A stretch of DNA of 31,156 nt from Periconia sp. R9002. Lineage: Eukaryota > Ascomycota > Dothideomycetes > Pleosporales > Periconiaceae. The position numbers and the translations under genes were made by a program. The stretch spans positions 1-31,156 of the forward strand of contig JAMAHW010000168.1 in NCBI GenBank assembly GCA_023627715.1, read 5' to 3'. The notes under the pieces were generated by a model, which saw nothing but the letters and a program-made list of their open reading frames with translations, was not told the origin of the DNA and did not search any database. Positions within the stretch are counted from its first letter, which is position 1. Each line of letters begins with the position of its first letter. This document shows, piece by piece, positions 1 through 8,422 of this stretch.

Positions 1-1095
1 GCCTGGCTTGAACAGGTGTTTGATCGCTGTACAAAGGAGAAGGCCCGACGATCATATCGACTCCTAGTCCTAGATGGCCATGGATCCCATATTACCATGG
101 ACTTTATCGACTATTGTGATAGAAATAGGATCCTCCTTGCTATTCTGCCACCTCATTCAACTCATACGCTTCAGCCACTCGATGTTGCGATGTTCAAGCC
201 TCTATCCACAGCCTACTCAGCAGAGCTCTCAAAACACCTCCACAGAAGCCAGGGCCAAGTTTCTATGACCAAAGATGATTTTTTCCCCCTATTTGGAATG
301 CATGGAAGGCTTCCTTTAAGGGATCAACAATCCTCAGCTCTTTCAGATCAACAGGCATATCGCCATCTAATCCCACTCCTATCCTTGATAGGTTCGCCCA
401 TAATCAGGACTCAGGCAATAGCTCCTCATCAGGACTTAGCGATCATGATTGGAGAAAGATGGATAGACTTATACGGTCTGCAGTCAAGGATCAGAGTAGT
501 AAGGATATGCAGAAGCTTCGTCAATCACTTCACCACATATCTGTTCAAAATGAGCTCCTCCACCATGATAATGCTAGGCTGAGAGAGGCGCTAGCAATTA
601 AGAAGAAGCGCACAAGGAAGGGCAAAGCCCTAGATCTACACCAGCGCGAGGAGTATCACGGTGGATCAGTGTTCTGGTCACCAAGGTAAGGGAGGCACGT
701 GTTCGTCAATCCGTTAAGGAGCGTGAGGATAAGGAGGAGGGCTTCAAAGAGCAGAGAGAGTAGAGCTGAGGAAGGCAGCTAAGCTATGCAAGGAGAGGAT
801 CCAGCAGGAGAAGTGTGTTGCGCGTGAGGTCGCTAAAGAGGCGAAGGAGAAGGAAAGGGCTGAAAAGGCAGCTTAGCGCACCGCCCAGAAGTCTGCCCAC
901 GACGCTGAAAAGGATCTGCAACTATCCCAAAAGGGTAAAAGAAAAGCCTCACAAACACCTCAACAGTGTAGAAAGCGTCAGAAACGTGTTGTTGATGCTC
1001 TAGATGGTGGTAAGGCCTCAGAGGGCGCATCTGCTGCCCCAACCAGATCAACACGCCGCGGCCGCAACGTCAAGCTTCCAGATAGATTCAAATAA
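1..1095 (+). pseudogene. pogo/Fot-type DDE transposase, 3' part, decayed
   Basis: This is the C-terminal part of a Tc1-mariner superfamily, pogo/Fot1-like transposase (DDE_1 domain). The first frame (16-290) holds the second catalytic aspartate region (LVLDGHGSH) followed by LPPHSTHTLQPLDVAMF, both hallmarks of the family. Near 291-295 the frame shifts, as if one T had been lost in ATTTGG, and the expected continuation (WNAWKASFKGSTILSSFRSTG) goes on in frame 3, including a KKRTRKGKAL region at about 601-640. A second shift near 755-765 is followed by a K/E-rich coiled tail with an in-frame TAG at 874-876. The tail closes with the family-typical basic end (RRGRNVKLPDRFK) and a TAA at 1093-1095. 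The 5' part lies outside the window. With two frameshifts and a stop it cannot encode an active enzyme. Confidence 0.88.
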
Positions 1096-1784
1096 TGCAA
1101 ATTGGTCGCAGCCATCAGCTTCGTACTCCACCAGAAAATCTCATAATAATATCAATTATGGGTGGCTCTATCGCCTCATCTCCAGTAGAGCGTTTATGTT
1201 GTTCCGCGTGCATTACGCGAATCCGGGCATTACGTGCACGGACACGGTAGTCTACTAGGGAACTCGCTAGGTCCAATATCCTCGTGCACATGAAGACGAC
1301 CACTAATTGCGACCATAGCTTGCTGCCTACCTCTAGCTGTCCCATTACATGGCGATGCATTGGTCTGCCCACCGTGGACCTGTCAGATTCGCGTGTTGCT
1401 TGACCGTGGAGGAAGCACAGTCATTCTCGCTTTTCCGAGCGCAGAAGAGCAAACGTGGAATATCATGGCATACGAAGGGGCTACTGAAGTTGTGGATTAT
1501 GATCACGAGGACATGTATCCGCCGCGTTGGAATAGCATGCTGACTATTACGCTGCTTTCGTCAAACTCTTTCCATCACGTCGAATTCCCGCCCTAACATT
1601 GTACACGAAATGAACCAGGAATCTTTGGGTTATGGCTCGCTTTCAATCCTTTTCCTTTCTAATGCCGAATTTTCAATTACTGTATAATCTCATCGAGCTG
1701 GTAAACAACATAGTACCCATATTGCACCTTAAAAGTCTTACGGACATCGCCCCTTTTCCAACGTGGCAAGCTGGCAAGCTGCTT
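1096..1784. other. Gene-poor spacer after the pogo relic
   Basis: No convincing gene. A motif GGGTGGCTCTATC at 1160-1172, just past the transposase stop, resembles the repeated motif at 28.9-29.1 kb and may be a subterminal site of the transposon. A 78-codon ORF at 1360-1596 (+) has ordinary protein composition (contains AEEQTWNIMAYEGATEVV) but matches nothing I recognise. It may be a gene fragment. Confidence 0.5.
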
Positions 1785-3218
1785 TTAATATCCTAGTGCC
1801 TTGAAGCTTTCTCTGATATCACCCACGACCAAATTGGGCACAATCACAGCAGGAAAATGCCCACCTCGGTCGTGTCGAACAAAGAACGTCACGTTGGCGT
1901 TACGCTCGGTCCACTCACGGGGCTGGATATTGCAGTTAGTCGAATGATTTTAACAGGTAGGTGGAAACACCCACAACATAGTTGAAGCTTGCGAGCTCAG
2001 GATACGCTGCCATACCCCCGTACTGGAGCACGCTTGTGGGAACAGTCGTTTTTCCTTTCGCTGCGAAATTTTCTACACTATAAAGCTCGAGATAGCTTCT
2101 GATATTACCTGAGAAAATAAGTACAAGGTCATACCCGGAAGTGCGAGAAGAACTTACCATAAACACCTGGGATATATAAAAGAAGGGCTTGGGTAATGAT
2201 GTCAGAGGGTGCAGGGTTTGACAAATTGTCGTTGGCAGTGAAGTATAACTGATACATCCACGCCAGGAAGCCAAGTGGACTATCGTTTAAAGCGTAGGCA
2301 ATAGATAACGGTAGATTAGAGTGAATAGCTGAATATCCCGCGTGACTCGTTAAAAATGCGTTGGTAGAGCTGATGTAGGCAGTCTCTGCAGGTGTAGTTT
2401 GATTCGCGTTATAGCGAGCTGTGTCTGTTTCATTTGCAAACACGATATAAAAATCAGAGATATGATTAATAATTTTGGTCTCGTACTCGACAACCATGGA
2501 CTGAGCAATTATGTATCCTAAGTCAGTAGAATATATGGCATATTTATCGTAGCCAAGTTGCTCCATCATACTGGAGAACAGCGACCCATACTCTTTTGGG
2601 CCAAGGCCGGCTTTTTTCACTGGTTTAGAGAAGCCAAAGCCGGGGAAATCAGGGGCTATTACGTGGAATGCTGGCGTGCTGGAATTTGCTGGATTTACGA
2701 GTCCTGGAATAACGGCTGCCCACTCATGGCTCGTACCTAAATTCGAGGTCAGTTGGTTCAAATGATAATGACCCTGTAAGTTATGGATGTGTCTTCTCAC
2801 TTGGCCAACCATGCAACATTAGCAATGGAATCGCATCACTGCGGTTGCTGCGTTGATGTATAAAGTATATATCTTCCAATGGGAGATCATAGTTTCCTCC
2901 AGGAGGCGGGAGCGTGATTGTGTACTGAGAAAATTCCGAGTTGATCTTCGATTCGATGGCCGACCAATTGTATGACTCTTGCCAATATTTCTCGATGCCG
3001 ATTATGTCGTCGAGGGGTGGTCCTTCCGCCCATGCAGGCCCCTCTGAGAGCTCAATTGAGGGGCGAAAGTTTGCTACCCTCCTACGCGTTTCTTCGATAA
3101 AAGCTGGATCGACATTGATTTTGTAAGGCTGAGGGCTGGTTGTGGAGTCTGTTGCGTTTGCTAAATGAACGCTGGCAACAAGCAGTGAGAGAACCGGTGC
3201 GGAAGCTAAAGACCGCAT
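1785..3218 (-). CDS. Secreted epoxide hydrolase (EHN plus alpha/beta-hydrolase)
   Basis: Epoxide hydrolase of the microsomal-type (EHN) family, predicted to hydrolyse epoxides to diols. The four exons are 3218-2801, 2736-2158, 2108-1978 and 1922-1785, with introns of 64, 49 and 55 nt. All phases agree, giving 421 aa. Residues 1-22 are a hydrophobic signal peptide, so the protein is probably secreted or vacuolar. An EHN domain spans about 31-130. The oxyanion motif HGWP is at 136-139. The APDFPGFGFS strand is at about 167-176. The nucleophile D211 sits in STDLG, where many relatives have GGDWG. The catalytic His398 sits in RGGHF near the C-terminus. Several N-x-S/T sites fit secretion. No break is visible, and nothing in the neighbourhood suggests a cluster. 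The family assignment is firm. The substrate is unknown. Confidence 0.9.
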
Positions 3219-3847
3219 TGTTCAAAACAGATGATATCGCGATTAGAAATGGAGAAGCTGCCAAGCGAGATAGAATATTTAACTGGTGAATGAGGAGGAG
3301 CGAATGATCTCTGACTGGTTATTACCCTTCTTCCAGGTAAAAGAATCGATTTTATACCACATATTTGTAATCAACATATCAACGTTGATTCCTTACGTCG
3401 TCATCCGGTCTTCGCCGGTATTACAAATCAACAGTAGAAAGAATGTTCTTGGCAAAAGTCTGTAGGGCAAACGCCGCGCATGCCGTTTATTGCTAATCAT
3501 CTTGGAGCTACCTACTCCGATGCATTTTATGTTGAGTCTGGTGCACCTCGAATAAGATGGTTGTTGCTAATCGCATTTCCTATACTAAGATGAGTTTGAT
3601 GCATTCAACATACTTTTTCTGCGCCCTGCAGGCTTTGCAGGCACGACTTAAAGGGACACTAGGCATAATGCAGCGCAACGTCTAACTTGAAATGGCAGGA
3701 GTTGATTATTTGATGGTGGACACGCATGGTATTGACACTAGTACTTAAGAGTGAGGTAGCTAAGCGCAGCGTAAAACCTGATACGGATTAGGGGTTGACA
3801 AAATATACGCTGAAATCAGAGCTACTTGTGGCCTGAGGAAATTGGAC
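3219..3847. other. Intergenic region upstream of the epoxide hydrolase
   Basis: This is the promoter side of the epoxide hydrolase. No ORF of note, RNA gene or clear repeat is seen. The stretch at about 3340-3400 is AT-rich. Confidence 0.5.
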
Positions 3848-4048
3848 CTAGTACGCCTTGGCGTCTACCGCCCAGATATTAACAACCCCCGCTTCTGAGC
3901 ACATATGTTCACGCCAAAAATCGAGCGCCTCTCTTGCAAGGTCCTTGCCGGTGCGGGTCGGCCATACTCGCAGCTGGTGGTGGCAAATCCCGTATGTGGT
4001 GTAGATGTGCTGCGTACCTGTACTTCCATCGCGCCATAGGAGGCAAAT
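3848..4048 (-). pseudogene. Orphan C-terminal gene fragment
   Basis: On the minus strand an open frame runs from about 4048 to a TAG at 3848-3850. It encodes about 66 residues with strongly protein-like character (contains LLWRDGSTGTQ, YGICHHQLRVWPTRTGKD, FWREHM, VVNIWAVDAKAY and then a stop). It has no start codon, and a TAA lies immediately upstream in frame. It is therefore either a last exon whose upstream exons are lost or a relic. The region upstream (4049-4440) does not supply an obvious partner. I do not recognise the family. Confidence 0.4.
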
Positions 4049-4442
4049 TACTATCTTATTTTAGAACTCTAAGGTACACCAAGTTGAATTGACATCTTCG
4101 GTGTTATTGTTTTTAGTCTGTTTTCTACGTTTTAGAAGACACACGCACAGGGATATTAGGTTTCTCAGGCTACTTCACAGAGCAATCTATACTAAGAATC
4201 TCTGTCCAGCCTACCAATCGCTAGGAAGGTTCTTAGAACGTGAGGAGAGTGAGACTGTTTGGCAGATCGACCAAATGATGCTTGAAGGCTCTGGATTGCA
4301 CGGTTTCTTGAGCGAGGTATGAAGATTGATGTATATTTCAATGGTAGTGAAATGAGGGCGCAGTGTTTCACAATATCCGGTGCGCACTATGTAATAGAGC
4401 GACGAAGCGTTGCTACAACAAGACTTCTCCGCATGCCTCTCC
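4049..4442. other. Spacer between gene relics
   Basis: A 77-codon plus-strand ORF (4089-4322, ending FLSEV) is present but unrecognised and probably fortuitous. Nothing else is supported. Confidence 0.4.
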
Positions 4443-4634
4443 TTACCTTAACACAAGCGCCCTGTGACGCATTTCTTCAGCCTCTGCAGACTTCACCTGG
4501 TCGCTCAGTGCCTTTCCCAAATTGTTCATGCTCGTCAGCGTCGACGGGTGCTTCTTTCCGGACGCAGTCGCTGAGTGAGCTGACCAACGCAAAAGCGTCC
4601 TGATTTCCAAATCTTGAGCGCCCTTTTGTGCCAC
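4443..4634 (-). pseudogene. TPR (kinesin-light-chain-like) repeat fragment
   Basis: The minus-strand frame contains KKHPSTLTSMNNLGKALSDQ followed by AEAEEMRHRALVLR. This is one TPR unit of the type found in fungal NB-ARC/NACHT-TPR (NLR-like) proteins and other kinesin-light-chain-like TPR proteins. Only about one repeat is readable. The sequence before it (4635-4750) is in conflicting frames, and a stop follows immediately. The unit has a slightly damaged hinge, as if a residue were gained and a base pair altered around EMRHRAL. It is best read as a relic of a TPR array, not an active gene. Confidence 0.6.
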
Positions 4635-5370
4635 CTATCCGAGTCTCGCGCTGTCTTTGAAACGAAAGAAATTTCTGTGCAAGTGGGGGAGACTTTAACC
4701 TTGTTGAATATATAATTTCTGGATTCGTAAAGATGGCGGAGAACCACATCATTCGCCCGGTTAAGCGTTGCGCGCGACTTTCCTTCGTGGATGCGATTAA
4801 AGTGTTGTTCGATGGGTTATGGCAGGATCCAATGCGTCAAGCGAACTAGGTAGAAGAACTCGTATTCTTGACGGTTATATCTCCGTTTTGCCCCCGTCTG
4901 CGCTTCGGCGGTAAAATATTTCTTTGGCCGCCCTTTTGGCATGGTATAGGGTATGGAGCTCACGTTGTCGTTGAATATAAGTTATCTGTTAGGCTTTTAG
5001 CAGGGACTTTGGCTTCGCTTGGCATATTCAGGAGTATAATTCTTTTTGGCTTAGCGCGTTCGATATGCGCCTTACTGAATTGGGACTTCACGTTACCACC
5101 ACGCTACCTTCCAACGCGAATAACTCCACAACCTCGACTCTGATAGGAAATTGGAGTGGTGCATTCGATTCCTACGATTGTTTTGTATCTAGTGAGCCCT
5201 TGAAATGAAAATTTTATTCCTCGAAATTTCCTAACCGTATCCGCATATCCTACCTTCATGACATCAACGCCGACAACAAAAACTACTCCTGCTGCAAAAT
5301 ATGGCATTTTGATCGCAATGCTCGACACTATCAACTCCGGCATTTTGGGGCAAATCAAACTACGGGATTA
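4635..5370. other. Gene-poor spacer
   Basis: ORFs on both strands (for example 4868-5143 + and 5104-5358 -) are short, overlapping and unrecognised. I see no supportable gene. Confidence 0.4.
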
Positions 5371-5463
5371 AAATGAAATCGACTAAATGAAATCGACCCT
5401 TCACGGGTTTCTGCGCTAACCAGATCGGGTTAGTAAGTAAATGAAATCGACTCGATTTCATTT
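5371..5463. repeat. Cluster of a 13-bp repeat with a perfect palindrome
   Basis: AAATGAAATCGAC occurs at 5371-5383, 5385-5397 and 5439-5451, and its reverse complement at 5451-5463. The last two form a palindrome with 12-bp arms around one base. The first two copies are a tandem pair separated by one T. The arrangement (direct pair, 41-bp gap, inverted pair) resembles the ends of a small mobile element or nested terminal repeats. Confidence 0.75.
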
Positions 5464-5680
5464 TATCATATATCTTAGAGTATTAATAGCGCTTCTAGCT
5501 TTATAAGACTAGCCTTTAATACCCCCGCTAACTAACGGAAAGTCTTTTATATAGGCTTACTATATTTCTTAAAGATGCGTAGGGCAACAAGCTAAAGCAA
5601 GGTTGTTTAGATACATATAAGCATTTTATTCCTTCGGCTACGTAAAATGAGCTACTTAAGGTCGGGCATAGCTTTTCGAG
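5464..5680. other. TA-rich, RIP-like tract downstream of the BTB gene
   Basis: A TA-rich tract from about 5464 to 5600 (TTATCATATATCTTAGAG, then many CTAG/TATA/TTAA words) looks like repeat DNA altered by RIP (repeat-induced point mutation). No coding frame is present. Confidence 0.45.
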
Positions 5681-6424
5681 TTAGAACGGCCCATTGCCAC
5701 AATAGATGCAATAGTATGAGCGCCCTGAAGGTATGACAGCTTCGAATACCTGATCACAACTGGGGCATGCATATTTTCCTTGACTACGTGCTTGTGTTTG
5801 GCTCTTAGCGAGAAATTGAGCCACGTCCGAGGCGAATCCCACAGTTGCGTCAAGGACGTTGCAGAACCCCTGCTTTTCCAATAGTTGCTTGATGTGCTTA
5901 CAAGCAATTTCAGTTGATATTCTTCGGAGACCCTGGTCTGTGGATGGGGTAGAGCTGTATACTTGAGCAACAGCGTGGGGGAAATCGTCCATGTCCCAGC
6001 ATGTTTCTGCTGTGGTTTGAAACTTCTGCTTTGCTTGTATTTTCAATGCTGGAATATCGTACTTTTCAGCAATACTGTATACTTTGACATTGAATACCAT
6101 TGGCGAGGGACTGATTTCAGCGCCACTGATAGCTTCGTAGTCAAATGTGTACATAAACTGCAGCATTGCCTCAACCACCAACACGTCATCTTCTTCTAGA
6201 GAGACAACCCTTTCTGCAGATTCCTATTAATTCAAAATCAGTCGCTTAGTCGTCAGACTAACAATGATTACGCATACCTTCCAGTCTCCATCGAATGCCT
6301 TCGAGAAAAATTTTGATTGGGCGCACAAAACGAGTCTGTGGATCTTGAATTCCTCCTGCTCGCATTTGACAATGCCATCAGAGAGGCTCGAAGAATTGAA
6401 GTAACTGGAGAAATGAGCTTTCAA
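5681..6424 (-). CDS. BTB/POZ protein with C-terminal zinc ribbon
   Basis: The two exons are 6424-6278 and 6223-5681. The 54 nt intron (6224-6277) is in phase 0 after GDWK. The product is 229 aa. Residues about 14-85 form a BTB/POZ domain: SDGIVKCEQEEFKIHRLVLCAQSKFF is the usual fungal core, followed after the splice by acidic residues and EAMLQFMYTFDY. BTB domains mediate dimerisation and often recruit Cullin-3 E3 ligases. Residues 202-224 hold CPSC and CIYC pairs (C202, C205, C221, C224), a likely zinc-ribbon-like site at the extreme C-terminus. The middle (about 90-190) is helical, as in the many stand-alone fungal BTB proteins. The gene is intact, and its partner and role are unknown. Confidence 0.85.
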
Positions 6425-6973
6425 CTATCAACGGATTGGAATTGCCTTACTCGGAGAGACCGCGAAGGAAAGGGTCGAAAGGATTCTCCATATTCATCAA
6501 TAATAAAGGGCAGATTAAGCTCACAATTGAATTTTCGGTCGGAAATGACTGCAGTTATTAAAGATGGGCACGCCGGGTAGCGGGGTTCGCCCGAGGGTTG
6601 TTTTGAGCGGGGTTGCTTGGTCACCAACAACGCCCTCTCAAACCTATCCAGTTTCCATGGTCACTTTTGAACACAGTACGGGTCTAACTCATAGCATACT
6701 AATTCTACATTGTGAATTTTCACAAGATAGTTACAGATCCAAGTACGTCTCAGTCGCCCCTCTTTGCACTCTATCATCCCCACCGTATTTGAGTCAGCAA
6801 ATCCTTGCAACAAAATTGGCTTGCGTACCAGTATGTACTGCTGCTGTCCCGTTTGACTTAACAAGCCTTAGCCGCTCTGTCCCTCGATTCCGCAACCGCT
6901 GGATCTGCGAATGCTTGCACCAGAGCCGTCTTGTGCGCTTGTTCTCGGTGATCATATAAGGACAAAGCTGATA
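6425..6973. other. Intergenic, upstream of the BTB gene
   Basis: This is the promoter side of the BTB gene. A 131-codon plus ORF (6564-6959) is low-complexity and unrecognised. I do not call it. Confidence 0.4.
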
Positions 6974-7147
6974 TCACGCTGTTGCCAGACTAGCACTCAT
7001 GTTTGGCCGGTAGAAGGATGGGTTCGAAGAAGGCGCCGAGGAGTTGCTGCCATCACTGGCCATCGTCGAGCTGTAAGTTGAGGTTTGAGCGGGGCCGTAG
7101 AGTCCATCTGTTGACGAGCCACCCAGCTTGAGGCAGCCTTCACCCAT
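6974..7147 (-). other. Possible Ser/Thr/Gly-rich exon or gene relic
   Basis: A minus-strand frame from an ATG at 7147 to a TGA at 6974-6976 encodes 57 residues rich in S, T, G and N (MGEGCLKLGGSSTDG near the start, NPSFYRPNMSASLATA at the end). It reads like the disordered tail of a fungal protein. An in-frame TAA lies just upstream. A different frame across 7100-7165 (VQRFRKRKWVKAA) also looks protein-like. It may be the final exon of a lost gene. No family is recognised. Confidence 0.25.
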
Positions 7148-8422
7148 TTACGCTTTCGAAAACGTTGCACAGAGTTATTGCAGTCTTACAGAGTACCTAC
7201 TTTGATTGACTTTGCGTAACTTATACACCAAACCTTAAGTGTTATGATGACGCCCCGCTCCTTCTATTAGGTCATAACCCCCCTCCATCGCGTCTCAATA
7301 TTGTGCAACAGAATAACCTGCACCTATCCGATCTCGCATAACGCGAAGCGATGTTGTCCAAGTCTCCATAGTATTGTCTCGTCACACCACCAGGGAAGGG
7401 TTTACAATCGACGAAGGCGGTTGGAGTGCTGCCTAGATGTCCGCTGTTACGCAATGCAGCTATCGGGCGGCAGAGTTGCGAGTAGCGCAAATCATACGCA
7501 CGTTGCAAATGGTGCGGATGTGGATGAGTGTTACCATGCAGTGGAACAAGGAATGTGGGGAGTGGAGTATTGCGGTCTTGCTGCGCTTCGATAGTTGAAG
7601 GGTTCACTGGTGGACAGGCGAGATGAAGATCCAAGGAGTAGGGCTAGCAAGTGTGGCTGAATGTTTCGGAATAGGATCCTTGCATTCCGTATTCCGTAAA
7701 GATCGTAGCGCGATAAGAGAGTCGATAGAGGGTCACAATCCATATGAACATGGATAACAAACACTCAGGGAAGTCGAGTCAATGATAGGCGTCATGCTAA
7801 TCAACAGACAGACAAAAAAATAGCAGACAGAAAGCTGATAGCAGAAGGGGAGGGTGCTCGTCGTCGCGTATTCCTGCGGTAGATACATAGGAGCAACGCG
7901 CGTGCACGGACGTTTTTCGGGCATTTAACAAAGATAATCGAGGGCACGGACGGGAAGTGGGAAGTTTGAACAAAGTTCCGACAAGCATTAGCCCAGTAGT
8001 GCGCGGGCAGATACGTAAAGATCGCGTCCAACTGCTTCATGGTACGTATAGATAGCAAATAGATACTATAGTGTAGGAGTAGCCACACATCCCCGTCCCG
8101 GCTATGTAGTACCTCAATTGGAACTGGAATTAAGCCGCAGGGAGGCATGATTGAGTTGCATTTCGTCCGTTCGTTACACAGAGGACCAGCTCGAAAGAGA
8201 AGCAAAGCCAATCAGCAACCGAGAATCTGGAATGAGGGCAGAGTGTATATGCGGCTGTGGTTCTAGAACAAAGGAGCAAGAAGGGAGGAAATCTATGGAT
8301 ATTACGAGGCGGACAGCAGTAACGTAGTAGGTCATAATCTCCTTTGAGGGCTCAGCAGGTATGTGCATACGTCTTAGAGTGAGCAGAAACTGAATGTCGA
8401 AGGCACATCAACCACCGTTTCA
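7148..8422. other. Gene-poor spacer with one dispersed repeat copy
   Basis: ORFs such as 7272-7634 (-) and 7801-8211 (-) are unrecognised, and the second is partly made of the dispersed repeat at 7868-7998. There is no support for a gene. This is the 3' flank of the 710-aa gene. Confidence 0.45.
7868..7998 (+). repeat. Dispersed ~130 bp repeat, copy A
   Basis: Direct repeat of 23731-23856. Both start at ATTCCTG(C/T)GGTAG and share CGGACGTTTTTCGG, CATTTAACAAAGATAATCGA, GTGGGAAGTTTGAACAAAGT and end GCCCAGTA. Differences are scattered substitutions and a few small indels. The copies therefore share ancestry as a short non-autonomous or relic element. Confidence 0.85.

Noticed and set aside
6564..6959. 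131-codon plus-strand ORF upstream of the BTB gene
   Set aside because: Composition is not protein-like and no family matches.
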